A stretch of DNA of 64,000 nucleotides, taken from the NCBI RefSeq assembly GCF_014201355.1, contig NZ_JACHEG010000011.1, positions 1-64,000 on the forward strand. Direction: 5' to 3'. Below are positions 25,904 through 34,754 of this stretch, one piece after another. Within the stretch, counting starts at the first letter, position 1. Every line of letters starts with the position of its first letter. Made by a program: the position numbers and the translations under genes. The DNA comes from Aliirhizobium wenxiniae (GTDB taxonomy: Bacteria > Pseudomonadota > Alphaproteobacteria > Rhizobiales > Rhizobiaceae). Under the pieces are notes generated by a model. That model searched no databases. It saw only the letters and a program-made list of their open reading frames with translations, and was not told where the DNA came from.

Positions 25904-26248
25904 TCAGAAGCAGCGAACATCCGCTTCGGCCTGAGCCCGCCGCAGCTCCGAAACAGCGGTTTTTGCCACGGCTCCCTGGCGGAAAAGCACACCCCGCTCG
26001 CCCGTCTGCAGCCCTAAGCTCATAAACGTCTCGGCTGCCTCGTATCGGTCATAGGGCACGATCGACGCAATAACATCGATAGAACAGGAACAGCTCTGGA
26101 GTGCGTCTCGTGTTTCGCCATTCGCTTTCATGCAACCGTGAACGTAGTCAACGATTGCAACCGTCGGATAGTCATCACGCGCTGCCGCAAACGTAGTGAA
26201 TCCGAGTGAAGCGAAGAAGAATGCCAGCTGAAAAATTCTGATAAACAT
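25904..26248 (-). CDS. Small exported cysteine-containing protein
   Basis: 114 aa. Signal peptide with a Phe-rich core ends near TTFAAARDD. The mature protein has Cys39, Cys53, Cys55 and Cys113, suggesting two disulfides. The ATG at 26248 follows AAGGAAGG. Ends convergently, 31 bases from the stop of the 69-aa gene. It diverges from xoxF, so it may share control with methanol oxidation; function unknown. Confidence 0.65.
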   Translation of the reverse strand: MFIRIFQLAFFFASLGFTTFAAARDDYPTVAIVDYVHGCMKANGETRDALQSCSCSIDVIASIVPYDRYEAAETFMSLGLQTGERGVLFRQGAVAKTAVSELRRAQAEADVRCF

Positions 26249-26664
26249 CAAAAACCTTCCTTGTTGATAGCGATCTACTCTCCGGGTGCGAAATCAATCA
26301 TCCAAACGCTCTCATTTTATTACTTGATTGTTTTGAGTATTAATTGTGAGCGGTTGCAATAAAATATGACGCGAAGCAGCAATTTCAATTTACACTCAAG
26401 TCACAGCGAATAATACACTTGCCGCGATTAATGTAATACCCTATCGTTGATCGAGTTTCCGGCTTCAAAATCTTGTTTTTGGGAGAGGCGAGATTCGTAG
26501 GCCTATAGGGTGGGCAGTAACGGTGCCCTCGGCCCATCCTTTTGTCGTGACACGCTGACGGAAATATTTCCCGCACATTGAGAAAATCACTTGGCTGCGC
26601 TGGAGCACGCGAAGGGTCGCAATGACGAACCCTGCGTGAATAATAAGCATCGGGAGGATTTCAC
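26249..26664 (+). promoter_or_regulatory. xoxF upstream region with leader hairpins
   Basis: 416 bases without a gene. It contains an imperfect LacI-type site (ATTGTGAGC GGTTGCAAT, 26343-26360) and, nearer xoxF, the overlapping hairpins at 26508-26543. The region must drive xoxF and, leftward, the 114-aa exported protein. Confidence 0.5.
26508..26543 (+). promoter_or_regulatory. Attenuator-like overlapping hairpins in the xoxF leader
   Basis: GGGTGGGC (26508-26515) pairs with GCCCATCC (26532-26539, one G-U) and is followed by TTTT, like an intrinsic terminator. GGGCA (26512-26516) can instead pair with TGCCC (26524-26528). The two stems share bases, so only one can form. This lies about 120 bases before the xoxF start. 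Confidence 0.4.
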
Positions 26665-28587
26665 ATGCGGATACCTGTCAATTCCATCATTCGACGAAAT
26701 CTATTTCTACCTCTGGCCATTGCGGGCTTTCTGGCCTCGGGGTTTGCCGGGGTTACGTTCGCCAACGACGACCTGACCAAGCTTGCCAAAGACCCGAAGA
26801 ACTGGGCAATGCCGACCGGCAACTACGCCAACCATCGCTATTCCGAACTGAAGGAAATCACCGCAAGTAACGTCAAGAACCTGCAGGTGAAGTGGACTTT
26901 TTCCACTGGCGTCCTTAGAGGCCATGAGGGCGGACCGCTGGTCATCGGCGACGTGATGTATATCCATACGCCGTTCCCCAACATCGTCTACGCGCTCGAC
27001 CTGAAGAACGACGGCAAGATCCTCTGGAAATACGAACCCAAGCAGGATCCGAATGTCATCGGCATCATGTGTTGTGACACCGTCAACCGCGGGGTCGCTT
27101 ATGGTGACGGCAAGATCATCCTGAATCAGGCCGATACAACGGTGGTGGCGCTCGATGCCAAGACCGGCAAGGTCGTGTGGTCGGTGAAGAACGGTGACCA
27201 GATCGATGGCGGCAAGGGCGAATCCGGCACGGCTGCACCGCTTGTGGTCAAGGATAAGGTCCTGATCGGCATTTCAGGCGCCGAGTTCGGCGTTCGTGGC
27301 TGGACTGCTGCCTATAACCTCAAGGACGGTTCGCTCGCGTGGAAGGCCTATTCGACCGGGCCTGACGCCGAAACCCTGATCGACCCGGAAAAGACGACCC
27401 ATCTGGGCAAGCCGGTCGGCAAGGATTCCGGCATCAATACCTGGGAAGGCGAGCAGTGGAAGACCGGCGGCGGCACGACCTGGGGCTGGTTCTCCTACGA
27501 TGCGAAGTCCAACCTCATCTATTACGGCACCGGCAATCCCTCGACCTGGAACCCGGTTCAACGGCCTGGCGACAATCGCTGGTCGATGACCTTGATGGCG
27601 CGCGATGCCGATACGGGGCAAGCCAAATGGCTTTACCAGATGACCCCGCATGACGAGTGGGATTATGACGGCGTGAACGAAAACATTCTCGTCGACGGCA
27701 TGGAGGTCAACGGCAAGAAACACGACGTTCTGGTGCATATGGACCGGAACGGCTTCGGTTACACGCTGGATCGGGTAAGCGGCGAATTGCTGGTTGCCAA
27801 GAAATACGATCCGAAGGTGAACTGGGCAACCGAAGTGGTGATGGACCCGAAGAGCAAGGAATATGGCCGGCCGCAGGTGGTCGCGAAATATTCGACGCAG
27901 CAGAATGGCGAGGACGTCAACTCCACCGGCATCTGCCCCGCCGCACTTGGCTCGAAGGATCAGCAGCCAGCAGCCTACTCACCGAAAACCGGGCTTTTCT
28001 ACGTGCCGACCAACCACGTTTGCATGGATTACGAACCCTACAAGGTGAGCTACACGGCCGGTCAGCCTTATGTCGGTGCAACCGTTTCCATGTATCCGAC
28101 GCCGGACAGCCATGGTGGCATGGGTAATTTCATTGCCTGGGATGCCGCCAAAGGGGAGATCGTCTGGTCGATACCGGAACAGTTTTCCGTCTGGTCAGGA
28201 GCACTTGCCACGGCTGGTGACGTGGTCTTCTACGGAACATTGGAAGGCTACATCAAGGCTGTCGACCTGAAGGGCAAGGAACTTTACAGGTTCAAGACCC
28301 CTTCCGGCATCATCGGCAATATCAACACGTTCGAACATGGCGGAAAACAATATATCGCCGTGCTTTCGGGTGTTGGTGGCTGGGCTGGCATCGGTCTTGC
28401 CGGTGGTCTTCTATCTCCTGAAAACGCTGCGGCATGGCATGGTGCAGTGGATCAGGGGCGCGGCGGACAGGATGAGGCTGCCGTCGTCGGAACGGCGGGT
28501 CTCGGCGCTGTCGGCGGTTATGCGGCGCTTGCCGACTACACCACGCTTGGCGGACAGTTGACAGTATTCGGCCTACCGGACAACTGA
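26665..28587 (+). CDS. xoxF: XoxF, lanthanide-dependent PQQ methanol dehydrogenase
   Basis: 640 aa eight-bladed propeller with a signal peptide (cleavage near TFANDD). Key residues are the vicinal disulfide Cys136-Cys137 (GIMCCDT), Glu207, Asn291 (GTGNPSTW), catalytic Asp333 and the extra Asp335 in PHDEWDYDG. The second Asp is the lanthanide ligand that separates XoxF from calcium-dependent MxaF, which has Ala there. It oxidises methanol in the periplasm and passes electrons to XoxG. A Gly/Gln-rich insert of about 25 residues near the C-terminus (AAAWHGAVDQGRGGQDEAA) is longer than I expect. No mxaFI genes are in the window. Confidence 0.96.
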   Translation: MRIPVNSIIRRNLFLPLAIAGFLASGFAGVTFANDDLTKLAKDPKNWAMPTGNYANHRYSELKEITASNVKNLQVKWTFSTGVLRGHEGGPLVIGDVMYIHTPFPNIVYALDLKNDGKILWKYEPKQDPNVIGIMCCDTVNRGVAYGDGKIILNQADTTVVALDAKTGKVVWSVKNGDQIDGGKGESGTAAPLVVKDKVLIGISGAEFGVRGWTAAYNLKDGSLAWKAYSTGPDAETLIDPEKTTHLGKPVGKDSGINTWEGEQWKTGGGTTWGWFSYDAKSNLIYYGTGNPSTWNPVQRPGDNRWSMTLMARDADTGQAKWLYQMTPHDEWDYDGVNENILVDGMEVNGKKHDVLVHMDRNGFGYTLDRVSGELLVAKKYDPKVNWATEVVMDPKSKEYGRPQVVAKYSTQQNGEDVNSTGICPAALGSKDQQPAAYSPKTGLFYVPTNHVCMDYEPYKVSYTAGQPYVGATVSMYPTPDSHGGMGNFIAWDAAKGEIVWSIPEQFSVWSGALATAGDVVFYGTLEGYIKAVDLKGKELYRFKTPSGIIGNINTFEHGGKQYIAVLSGVGGWAGIGLAGGLLSPENAAAWHGAVDQGRGGQDEAAVVGTAGLGAVGGYAALADYTTLGGQLTVFGLPDN

Positions 28588-28648
28588 CCATCGACGAATC
28601 CTCCGTCAATGGGTCGCGCTCGCGTGGCGCGGCCCACAAGGCATCAAT

Positions 28649-28747
28649 GTGGATCCATTCAAAACGACTGTGTGGGCAGGCTTCGTCATTTGGGTCGAAG
28701 CTTTGAGTTGGGGCTTTTTCATCGCTCCCGAAATGTTTGACATGTGA
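28649..28747 (+). CDS. Candidate 32-aa membrane peptide between xoxF and xoxG
   Basis: A GTG start at 28649 with AAGG seven bases upstream opens a 32-codon frame ending nine bases before xoxG. The peptide is one hydrophobic helix rich in Trp and Phe (VDPFKTTVWAG, then WVEALSWGFFIAPEM). The frame stays open well upstream into the end of xoxF without another usual start codon, so its true beginning is uncertain. The xoxG ribosome site overlaps its stop, as expected for coupled genes. Could be a chance frame; the clean membrane-helix composition argues otherwise. Confidence 0.45.
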   Translation: MDPFKTTVWAGFVIWVEALSWGFFIAPEMFDM

Positions 28748-28756
28748 GGTTCATCA

Positions 28757-29284
28757 ATGGCTTTTCGCAATGCAGCTCTGGCATTTGGCATCGTGACATT
28801 ATCATTTCTGACACCCGGAATGGCCCTCGCCGATGATGACAAGGAAAAGGCGGCGGCGGTGACTGAGGAAGATGGCAAGTTTCTCGACAAGGACGGAAAT
28901 CCGACCTTCAAGATTCAGGCGGACGGTACGGTCGATTGGTATACGTTCAGCGGCTACCGCCGATATCATTCCGACTGTCATGTCTGTCATGGGCCAGACG
29001 GCGTCGGGTCCAGTTATGCTCCGGCCTTGGCAGACAGCTTAAAGCGGCTGGATTATGCGAGTTTCCTGTCGATCGTGGCGGAAGGGCGCAAGAATGTCGG
29101 TGGCGGCAAGGAAAACGTCATGCCGGCTTTTGGCGATAACAAGAATGTCTACTGTTATCTCGATGACATCTACGTTTATCTTCGGGCTCGTGCGGTTGGT
29201 GCGGCTCCCCGCGGTCGCCCGCCGAAAAAGGCGGACAAACCGCAAGGGGCAAAAGACTACGAAACCTCCTGTATGGGAGGCTGA
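28757..29284 (+). CDS. xoxG: XoxG, cytochrome c electron acceptor of XoxF
   Basis: 175 aa. Signal peptide ends near GMALADDD. One haem site CHVCH at 74-78 and VMPAFG supplying the axial Met. A charged Asp/Lys/Glu-rich stretch precedes the haem domain. It accepts electrons from the PQQ of XoxF in the periplasm. The order xoxF-xoxG-xoxJ is the standard one. GAGG seven bases before the ATG. Confidence 0.92.
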   Translation: MAFRNAALAFGIVTLSFLTPGMALADDDKEKAAAVTEEDGKFLDKDGNPTFKIQADGTVDWYTFSGYRRYHSDCHVCHGPDGVGSSYAPALADSLKRLDYASFLSIVAEGRKNVGGGKENVMPAFGDNKNVYCYLDDIYVYLRARAVGAAPRGRPPKKADKPQGAKDYETSCMGG

Positions 29285-29285
29285 C

Positions 29286-30182
29286 ATGAAGCGTGATGTC
29301 CTGCCCGACATCTTTCCGATCGCGCGAAAATCCGGTCGCGGCGGCTGGGTCATGGCGTTTGCGGCAGCCGTGATGAGTCTTATGGCGCATCAAGCCTATG
29401 CCCAGGGGGCTGGTCTTGGTGCGGCGGGAGAACTGGTCGATCCGGATGTCCTGCGTGTCTGTGCCGATCCATCCAACATGCCGTTCTCCGATCAAAGCGG
29501 CGAAGGTTTCGAAGACAAGCTGGCACAAATCGTTGCTGAAGCGACGGGACGCAAGTCGGTCGCCTATACTTGGTTCCCATCGATCAACGGCTTCGTACGC
29601 AACACGCTCGGCGCCAACCGTTGCGACATCATCATGGGCTATGCGCAGGGTGATGAGCTGGTTCAGAACACCAATGCCTATTACCGCTCGTCCTATGTGC
29701 TGGTCTATCCGAAAGGTGGCGATCTTTCCGGTGTCGAAACTCTCGCCGACCCGAAGCTGACGGATAAGCGCATCGGGGTCGTGGAAGGCACGCCGCCGAC
29801 GGCCAACATGGCCAAGGCAAAGCTGATGGGGAAGGCGAAGGTCTATCCGCTGATGGTCGATACGCGGGCGATGCCATCCATGGCGGAACTGGCCATGCGT
29901 GACATGCAATCGGGGGCAATCGACGCTGCGGTCCTTTGGGGACCGATGGCCGGCTATTATGCCTCCCGATCCGGTACCGAGGTGACGCTCGTTCCGCTCA
30001 TTCATGAAAAGGGCGGCCAGCGCATGATCTACCGGATCACCATGGGCGTTCGCCCCTCCGACCAGAGCTGGAAGCGCACACTCAATACGTTCATCAAGGA
30101 AAACCAGGTGAAAATCGACAAGCTGCTGCTGGACTACGGGGTGCCGCTGCTCGACGAACGGGATCAGAGGATTAGCCAGTGA
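29286..30182 (+). CDS. xoxJ: XoxJ, periplasmic binding-protein-fold partner of XoxF
   Basis: 298 aa. Signal peptide ends near HQAYAQGA. The rest is a family-3 solute-binding fold: LRVCADPSNMPFSDQSGEGFEDKL, RCDIIMGYAQGDE, IDAAVLWGPMAGYYA. XoxJ/MxaJ proteins are needed for active methanol dehydrogenase and are thought to help activate or hold it; they are not importer components. Start at 29286, directly after the xoxG stop, with GGGAGG inside the end of xoxG. Confidence 0.92.
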   Translation: MKRDVLPDIFPIARKSGRGGWVMAFAAAVMSLMAHQAYAQGAGLGAAGELVDPDVLRVCADPSNMPFSDQSGEGFEDKLAQIVAEATGRKSVAYTWFPSINGFVRNTLGANRCDIIMGYAQGDELVQNTNAYYRSSYVLVYPKGGDLSGVETLADPKLTDKRIGVVEGTPPTANMAKAKLMGKAKVYPLMVDTRAMPSMAELAMRDMQSGAIDAAVLWGPMAGYYASRSGTEVTLVPLIHEKGGQRMIYRITMGVRPSDQSWKRTLNTFIKENQVKIDKLLLDYGVPLLDERDQRISQ

Positions 30183-30198
30183 AGGCATGAGCAGGCTT

Positions 30199-30220
30199 CA
30201 GGCCGGGAAAAGACGGCCTG
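30199..30220 (+). terminator. Stem-loop between xoxJ and frmA
   Basis: CAGGCCG and CGGCCTG flank an eight-base A-rich loop, 17 bases after the xoxJ stop. No T-run, so more likely partial termination or an mRNA processing boundary than a full stop. Confidence 0.35.
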
Positions 30221-30253
30221 TTCCAGGGGTAGTCAAAGGGGAGTGAGGGAAAG

Positions 30254-31381
30254 ATGGATGTCCGCGCCGCTGTTGCCGTTCAGGCAGGTAAACCGCTGGA
30301 AGTGATGACGGTTCAGCTCGACGGCCCGAAGGCTGGCGAAGTGCTGGTCGAGATCAAGGCCACTGGCATCTGCCACACCGACGATTTCACTCTTTCGGGC
30401 GCCGATCCGGAAGGCCTGTTTCCGGCCATCCTCGGCCATGAAGGCGCCGGCATCGTCGTCGATGTCGGCCCCGGCGTCACCTCGCTGAAAAAGGGTGACC
30501 ACGTCATTCCGCTCTACACGCCGGAATGCCGCGAATGCTATTCCTGCACCTCGCGCAAGACCAATCTCTGCACCTCGATCCGCTCCACCCAGGGACAAGG
30601 CGTGATGCCGGACGGCACGAGCCGCTTCTCGATCGGCAAGGACAAGATCCATCACTATATGGGCTGCTCGACCTTCGCCAACTTCACCGTTCTGCCGGAA
30701 ATCGCGCTTGCCAAGATCAATCCCGACGCACCCTTCGACAAGGTCTGCTATATAGGCTGCGGTGTGACGACCGGCATCGGCGCCGTCATCAACACGGCCA
30801 AGGTCGAGATCGGCTCGACGGCGATCGTCTTCGGCCTCGGCGGCATCGGTCTCAACGTGCTGCAGGGCCTGCGCCTTGCCGGTGCCGACATGATCATCGG
30901 CGTCGACATCAACCCGGACCGCAAGGCCTGGGGCGAAAAGTTCGGCATGACTCACTTCGTCAACCCGAAGGAAGTCGGCGAGGATATCGTGCCCTACCTC
31001 GTCAACATGACCAAGCGTCATGGCGACCTGATCGGCGGTGCCGACTACACGTTCGACTGCACCGGCAATACCAAGGTCATGCGTCAGGCGCTGGAAAGCT
31101 CGCATCGCGGCTGGGGCAAGTCGGTCATCATCGGCGTTGCAGGAGCAGGTCAGGAAATCTCGACCCGTCCGTTCCAGTTGGTCACCGGCCGCAACTGGAT
31201 GGGCACGGCATTCGGCGGCGCGCGTGGTCGCACCGACGTGCCGAAGATCGTCGACTGGTACATGGAGGGCAAGATCCAGATCGACCCGATGATCACCCAC
31301 ACCATGCCGCTCGAAGACATCAACAAGGGCTTCGAGCTGATGCACAAGGGTGAATCGATCCGCGGCGTGGTGATTTATTAG
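30254..31381 (+). CDS. frmA: S-(hydroxymethyl)glutathione dehydrogenase (class III alcohol dehydrogenase)
   Basis: 375 aa zinc-dependent medium-chain dehydrogenase. Catalytic zinc residues Cys40 and His62, structural zinc cysteines 92, 95, 98 and 106 (ECRECYSCTSRKTNLC), and a Rossmann GLGGIGLNVLQG. It oxidises S-(hydroxymethyl)glutathione to S-formylglutathione with NAD. Placed between xoxJ and gfa, it removes the formaldehyde made by XoxF. Near-identical length to the family; no abnormality seen. Confidence 0.96.
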   Translation: MDVRAAVAVQAGKPLEVMTVQLDGPKAGEVLVEIKATGICHTDDFTLSGADPEGLFPAILGHEGAGIVVDVGPGVTSLKKGDHVIPLYTPECRECYSCTSRKTNLCTSIRSTQGQGVMPDGTSRFSIGKDKIHHYMGCSTFANFTVLPEIALAKINPDAPFDKVCYIGCGVTTGIGAVINTAKVEIGSTAIVFGLGGIGLNVLQGLRLAGADMIIGVDINPDRKAWGEKFGMTHFVNPKEVGEDIVPYLVNMTKRHGDLIGGADYTFDCTGNTKVMRQALESSHRGWGKSVIIGVAGAGQEISTRPFQLVTGRNWMGTAFGGARGRTDVPKIVDWYMEGKIQIDPMITHTMPLEDINKGFELMHKGESIRGVVIY

Positions 31382-31464
31382 CGGCCTTCGGTCGGAGGGG
31401 CAGGCCGGCATGGGGCAGAAGCTTGCAATCGATAGGAATGTTGAAACAGAGGAGGAGACTTGCA

Positions 31465-32046
31465 ATGGACAGTGCAGTTCAAGTTCGCATCCACCCTGCG
31501 GTGGATGGTGGCGTAAAGCCCGCCAGCGCCGGCTTTTCCGGCGGCACATTGGTGTGCGAATGTGTCGACCGCCCGGTGAAGGTAAAAATCGAAGGGCAGG
31601 TGGCACATAACCACGCCTGCGGTTGCACCAAATGCTGGAAGCCGAAGGGTGCCGACTTTTCGATCGTCGCCGTTGTCCCTCACGACAAGGTGACGGTGCT
31701 TGAAAACGGCGACAAGCTCGCCGTGGTCGATCCGAGCGCGCTCATCCAAAGGCATGCCTGCAAACAATGCGGTGTGCATTTATATGGACCAGTGGAACGA
31801 GATCACGCCTTCAAGGGACTGGATTTCATCCACCCCGAGCGTTTTCAGGAGAGCGGTTGGGCGCCTCCGGGGTTTGCTGCGTTCGTATCGTCGATCATCG
31901 AATCCGGAGTCAATCCGGAGCGTATGGACGGTGTCAGGGCCCGCCTCAAGGAGCTGGGACTAGAACCCTACGACTGCCTTTCGCCCGGCCTGATGGATTA
32001 TGTCGCGACATGGGTTGCGAAAAAATCCGGAGCGCTCCCGGCCTGA
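31465..32046 (+). CDS. gfa: S-(hydroxymethyl)glutathione synthase (glutathione-dependent formaldehyde-activating enzyme)
   Basis: 193 aa. Zinc-binding cysteines are in CECVDR (31, 33), CGCTKC (52, 54, 57) and ACKQCGVH, the Gfa pattern. It speeds the joining of formaldehyde to glutathione, giving the FrmA substrate. The ATG at 31465 follows GAGGAGGAG. Next step in the pathway, S-formylglutathione hydrolase (FghA), is not in this window. Confidence 0.93.
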   Translation: MDSAVQVRIHPAVDGGVKPASAGFSGGTLVCECVDRPVKVKIEGQVAHNHACGCTKCWKPKGADFSIVAVVPHDKVTVLENGDKLAVVDPSALIQRHACKQCGVHLYGPVERDHAFKGLDFIHPERFQESGWAPPGFAAFVSSIIESGVNPERMDGVRARLKELGLEPYDCLSPGLMDYVATWVAKKSGALPA

Positions 32047-32079
32047 CACCTGCCTGCAGGATGTGTCCGTCGACGGAAT

Positions 32080-32107
32080 GCCATACGGCACGGGTTTGCC
32101 GTATGGC
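32080..32107 (+). terminator. Strong stem-loop after gfa
   Basis: GCCATACGGCA (32080-32090) and TGCCGTATGGC (32097-32107) form an 11-bp perfect stem with a six-base loop, 34 bases after the gfa stop. No T-run, but the position suits the end of the methanol operon. Confidence 0.55.
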
Positions 32108-32149
32108 TCAAGGGGTTGCAATGCGGGCGCGATCCTCCGTTGGCGCTTG

Positions 32150-32712
32150 ATTCAGCCGTGCCTCGAGCCCGGCCCTCGATCGTGCGATCGCTGATCTGCT
32201 GGATGATTTGACGCTGTTCCTGTTCGGCAGCCTTCCATCTTCGGAAATGCGCTGGCGCTCGTCGGGTCGTTCCTGACGGACGCTGCGAGGTTCTGGCGCG
32301 CCTGTCCGGCGACGTCGCTGAATAGACCCTTGCCAAAGAAGGCGGCGGGGAGGCAGGACAGGCCCCAATCCTCGAGGTTCTTGCACGGGATGGTCTTCTG
32401 GTTGGAGCAGCAGGCGCCGTTGAGGCCATCGATCGGCATATGCTTCTTATGGTTGGTGCAGCCGTAGCGATCCCTGGCTATGATGGCGTAGGGCGCGCAT
32501 TCCAGCATGCCGTTCAACAGGTAGCGCGGCGGGTCCGCCCCGCTCAGCCGATGGGTGGTTGTCCGCGAGAAGTTATCAAGCGTCGTCAGTTGCCGCTCCT
32601 TCACGCGTTCCCAGAGTTCATCGCTGACGATGCGCATGGGCGGAACCTCCGTGACGACCCATTCGCTCGGCAAGCCCGAACGCAACCAAACGTCGACGTT
32701 TCGAACAATCAC
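32150..32712 (-). pseudogene. Remnant of a large serine recombinase (C-terminal part, frameshifted)
   Basis: Reading leftward, SEWVVTEVPPMRIVSDELWE matches the domain just before the zinc ribbon of large serine recombinases. A decayed zinc ribbon follows (RYLLNGMLECAPY, RDRYGCTNHKK, CCSNQKTIP). The later coiled-coil part is split between frames (VAGQARQNLAAS in one, ERQRIS and AEQEQRQI in others). The catalytic resolvase domain is missing. It marks a past integration event at the left edge of the RTX region. A second fragment of the same gene lies at 44720-44819. Confidence 0.75.
32244..32341 (-). repeat. Direct repeat, left copy (serine recombinase fragment)
   Basis: About 98 bases matching 44720-44819 in the same orientation at roughly 85% identity by eye. 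Both encode FFG-GLF-VAGQARQNLAAS. The pair encloses about 12.4 kb with the RTX and type I secretion genes. Confidence 0.8.
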
Positions 32713-32910
32713 CGATCTCCCGATATTGCGGATAATGGCACATCATCGGCGCTTTCCCGTCTTTGAAAACTGCGCCTAGCCAGTTTTGCTTAGCAAGTAC
32801 CCACAGGCGTACACCCAATTGCGGCACGCTGTCCCTTTGGCTGATCACGTTTCGCGTTGATGATTTCGTGGCGGGGCCTGTCTATCATTTGGGCAGGTCG
32901 GAGGTACGCC

Positions 32911-34362
32911 ATGCCTATTCTTAAGACGCTATTCAGTTCTTTGGGTAACGGATCCTCACAAAGTCGCGGATCTGGCAACAACCAGAGCAATGGATCATGT
33001 TGTGCTCCGCCAAATCAGGCGCCGACACCCCAGCAGGTGACCATTACCAGCGGCATGGCAGTCTCGGTGATCGCCGGGGCCGATGCGTTCGGCGAGAACA
33101 CCTCCTCCCACATAGAAGCAAACATGAGGATGTTCGACCGAGGCCTGGCCTCGTTTGCCGCCGGCAGCGCCACATCGACTGCCGCCGCCAACGGACAGGG
33201 AGCTTATGCCGCCACCTATGCGCAGGCCGATGTCATCGGCGCGGATCTCGGCCAGATTGAGACGAGGCAAGTCGCCTCAGATGACGGGTCGTTCATGTCC
33301 ACGACAACGACCTTTGCGGCAATCGACCTCAAGTTCGACCTCAACAATCTCGGTGGTGGTGGCACGCAGTTCAGTGAACGGTCAGGCAGCGCCAATCCGC
33401 AGGTAACTGTCACCGGCAATGTCGCCAGCTTCGATGTCGAGGCGAGCGTCGAAGGTCCCAACAGCTATGTCGATGTGGTCGCCGACGCGCTCGCCATCGA
33501 GGATGCCATGTCCTCGACGACGGTCGCAGCAACGACGGCGCTGACCGCTTCGGTGACCTACATGATCGTCAGAGGAACCACACGTGACGATCAGTTGAAT
33601 GGAACATCCGGCCACGATCTCATGCTGGGCGACAAGGGCAACGATGTTCTGCGTGGCCTGAACGGCAATGACTGGATATTCGGTGAATTGGGGAACGATC
33701 GCCTTGAAGGCGGCGAGGGCGACGATACGCTGTTCGGCGGCAAAGGCAAGGATACGCTGCAGGGCGGCAACGGCGACGATTGGCTGTTCGGCGGAGATGA
33801 CAACGACGAACTAGATGGCGGCATCGGACAGGACCTGCTCCATGGAGGCAGTGGGACCGATACGCTGCGCGCTGGCGTCGGCGACGATTTTCTCGACGGC
33901 GGTAAGGGTAAGGATCAACTGTTCGGTGATGCCGGAAACGATCTTTTTCGACTTGGCGCCGACGGTGGTGACGACGACGACACCTATACCGGCGGCGCAG
34001 GCCGGGATACCTATCTTATAACGGACAAGATTGACGACGACGTGATCAGCGATTTCAGCATCGCTCAGGGCGACCGGATCGTGATGGACGACGATGTTGA
34101 TCACTGGTCGATCTCCATCCGTATCTCTTCCGGTGACCGAAACGATCTGGAGATCACCCTTTCCGGTCAGGGCGCGGGCAGCTCGAGCCTCGTTCTCGAC
34201 GACTTTTTCCGCATCAACCCGGAATTCAAGGTTGCCGGGTCGCGGCCGTTGAGCAAGCAGCAGTCCGACCAGTTGCTGGATCATATTTTCGCCGATGGCC
34301 TCGACGACATAAGCGGCCTGCAGGTCTTTGTCTTCGGCAACTTGTTGTCCGAACTGGGATAG
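32911..34362 (+). CDS. RTX calcium-binding protein, probable type I secretion substrate
   Basis: 483 aa. No Sec signal peptide; the start is Ser/Gly/Asn-rich. About 225 residues of repetitive Ala/Thr/Ser-rich sequence precede nonapeptide GGxGxDxLx repeats at about 240-335 (GGEGDDTLFGGKGKDTLQGG), which form a calcium-bound beta-roll. The C-terminal 150 residues would carry the secretion signal. GGAGGT lies six bases before the ATG at 32911. It is upstream of the type I ATPase and membrane-fusion genes, the likely export route. No catalytic domain recognised; role may be adhesive or in biofilm. Confidence 0.85.
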   Translation: MPILKTLFSSLGNGSSQSRGSGNNQSNGSCCAPPNQAPTPQQVTITSGMAVSVIAGADAFGENTSSHIEANMRMFDRGLASFAAGSATSTAAANGQGAYAATYAQADVIGADLGQIETRQVASDDGSFMSTTTTFAAIDLKFDLNNLGGGGTQFSERSGSANPQVTVTGNVASFDVEASVEGPNSYVDVVADALAIEDAMSSTTVAATTALTASVTYMIVRGTTRDDQLNGTSGHDLMLGDKGNDVLRGLNGNDWIFGELGNDRLEGGEGDDTLFGGKGKDTLQGGNGDDWLFGGDDNDELDGGIGQDLLHGGSGTDTLRAGVGDDFLDGGKGKDQLFGDAGNDLFRLGADGGDDDDTYTGGAGRDTYLITDKIDDDVISDFSIAQGDRIVMDDDVDHWSISIRISSGDRNDLEITLSGQGAGSSSLVLDDFFRINPEFKVAGSRPLSKQQSDQLLDHIFADGLDDISGLQVFVFGNLLSELG

Positions 34363-34754
34363 CCGCCCGGTCCAGACGACATAGCCTCCAGTTTTACAAC
34401 GCAGCCGGCATTACCGCTCGTATAAACGTGCGGTTGTGCCGGTTGTTTTCGTTTTCGGGCGAGTCAGCTTATCTGCCCCGTTGCGGATGACGATAATTCG
34501 CAGCTTGCGGCGCAAGTATTACCCCGAAAACTCCTTCGCGCAGTTGACGCATCGAATGAATATTTCCCTGCGCATGCCGACCAAAGGGAATGCGCTCGCG
34601 GGCGAGAGAAACATACTTCTTTGGGGTCTCTCGCTGAAACTCGCGCGGGTGGCGTATAACCCCGATAGACATTTGAGGTTGTGAATATGCGGGGCTAGCT
34701 TCTCACCCGTCAGCAGGGGCTGATCTTCAAACCCAAAACTCAGAGGAGAGAGAC
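34363..34754. other. Intergenic stretch before the acidic small protein
   Basis: About 390 bases. Possible frames lack ribosome sites. GAGGAGAGAGAC at its right end is the ribosome site for the 93-aa gene. I see no other clear element. Confidence 0.4.

Noticed and set aside
30233..31606. 457-aa open frame on the minus strand
   Set aside because: Antisense to frmA, an unmistakable gene.
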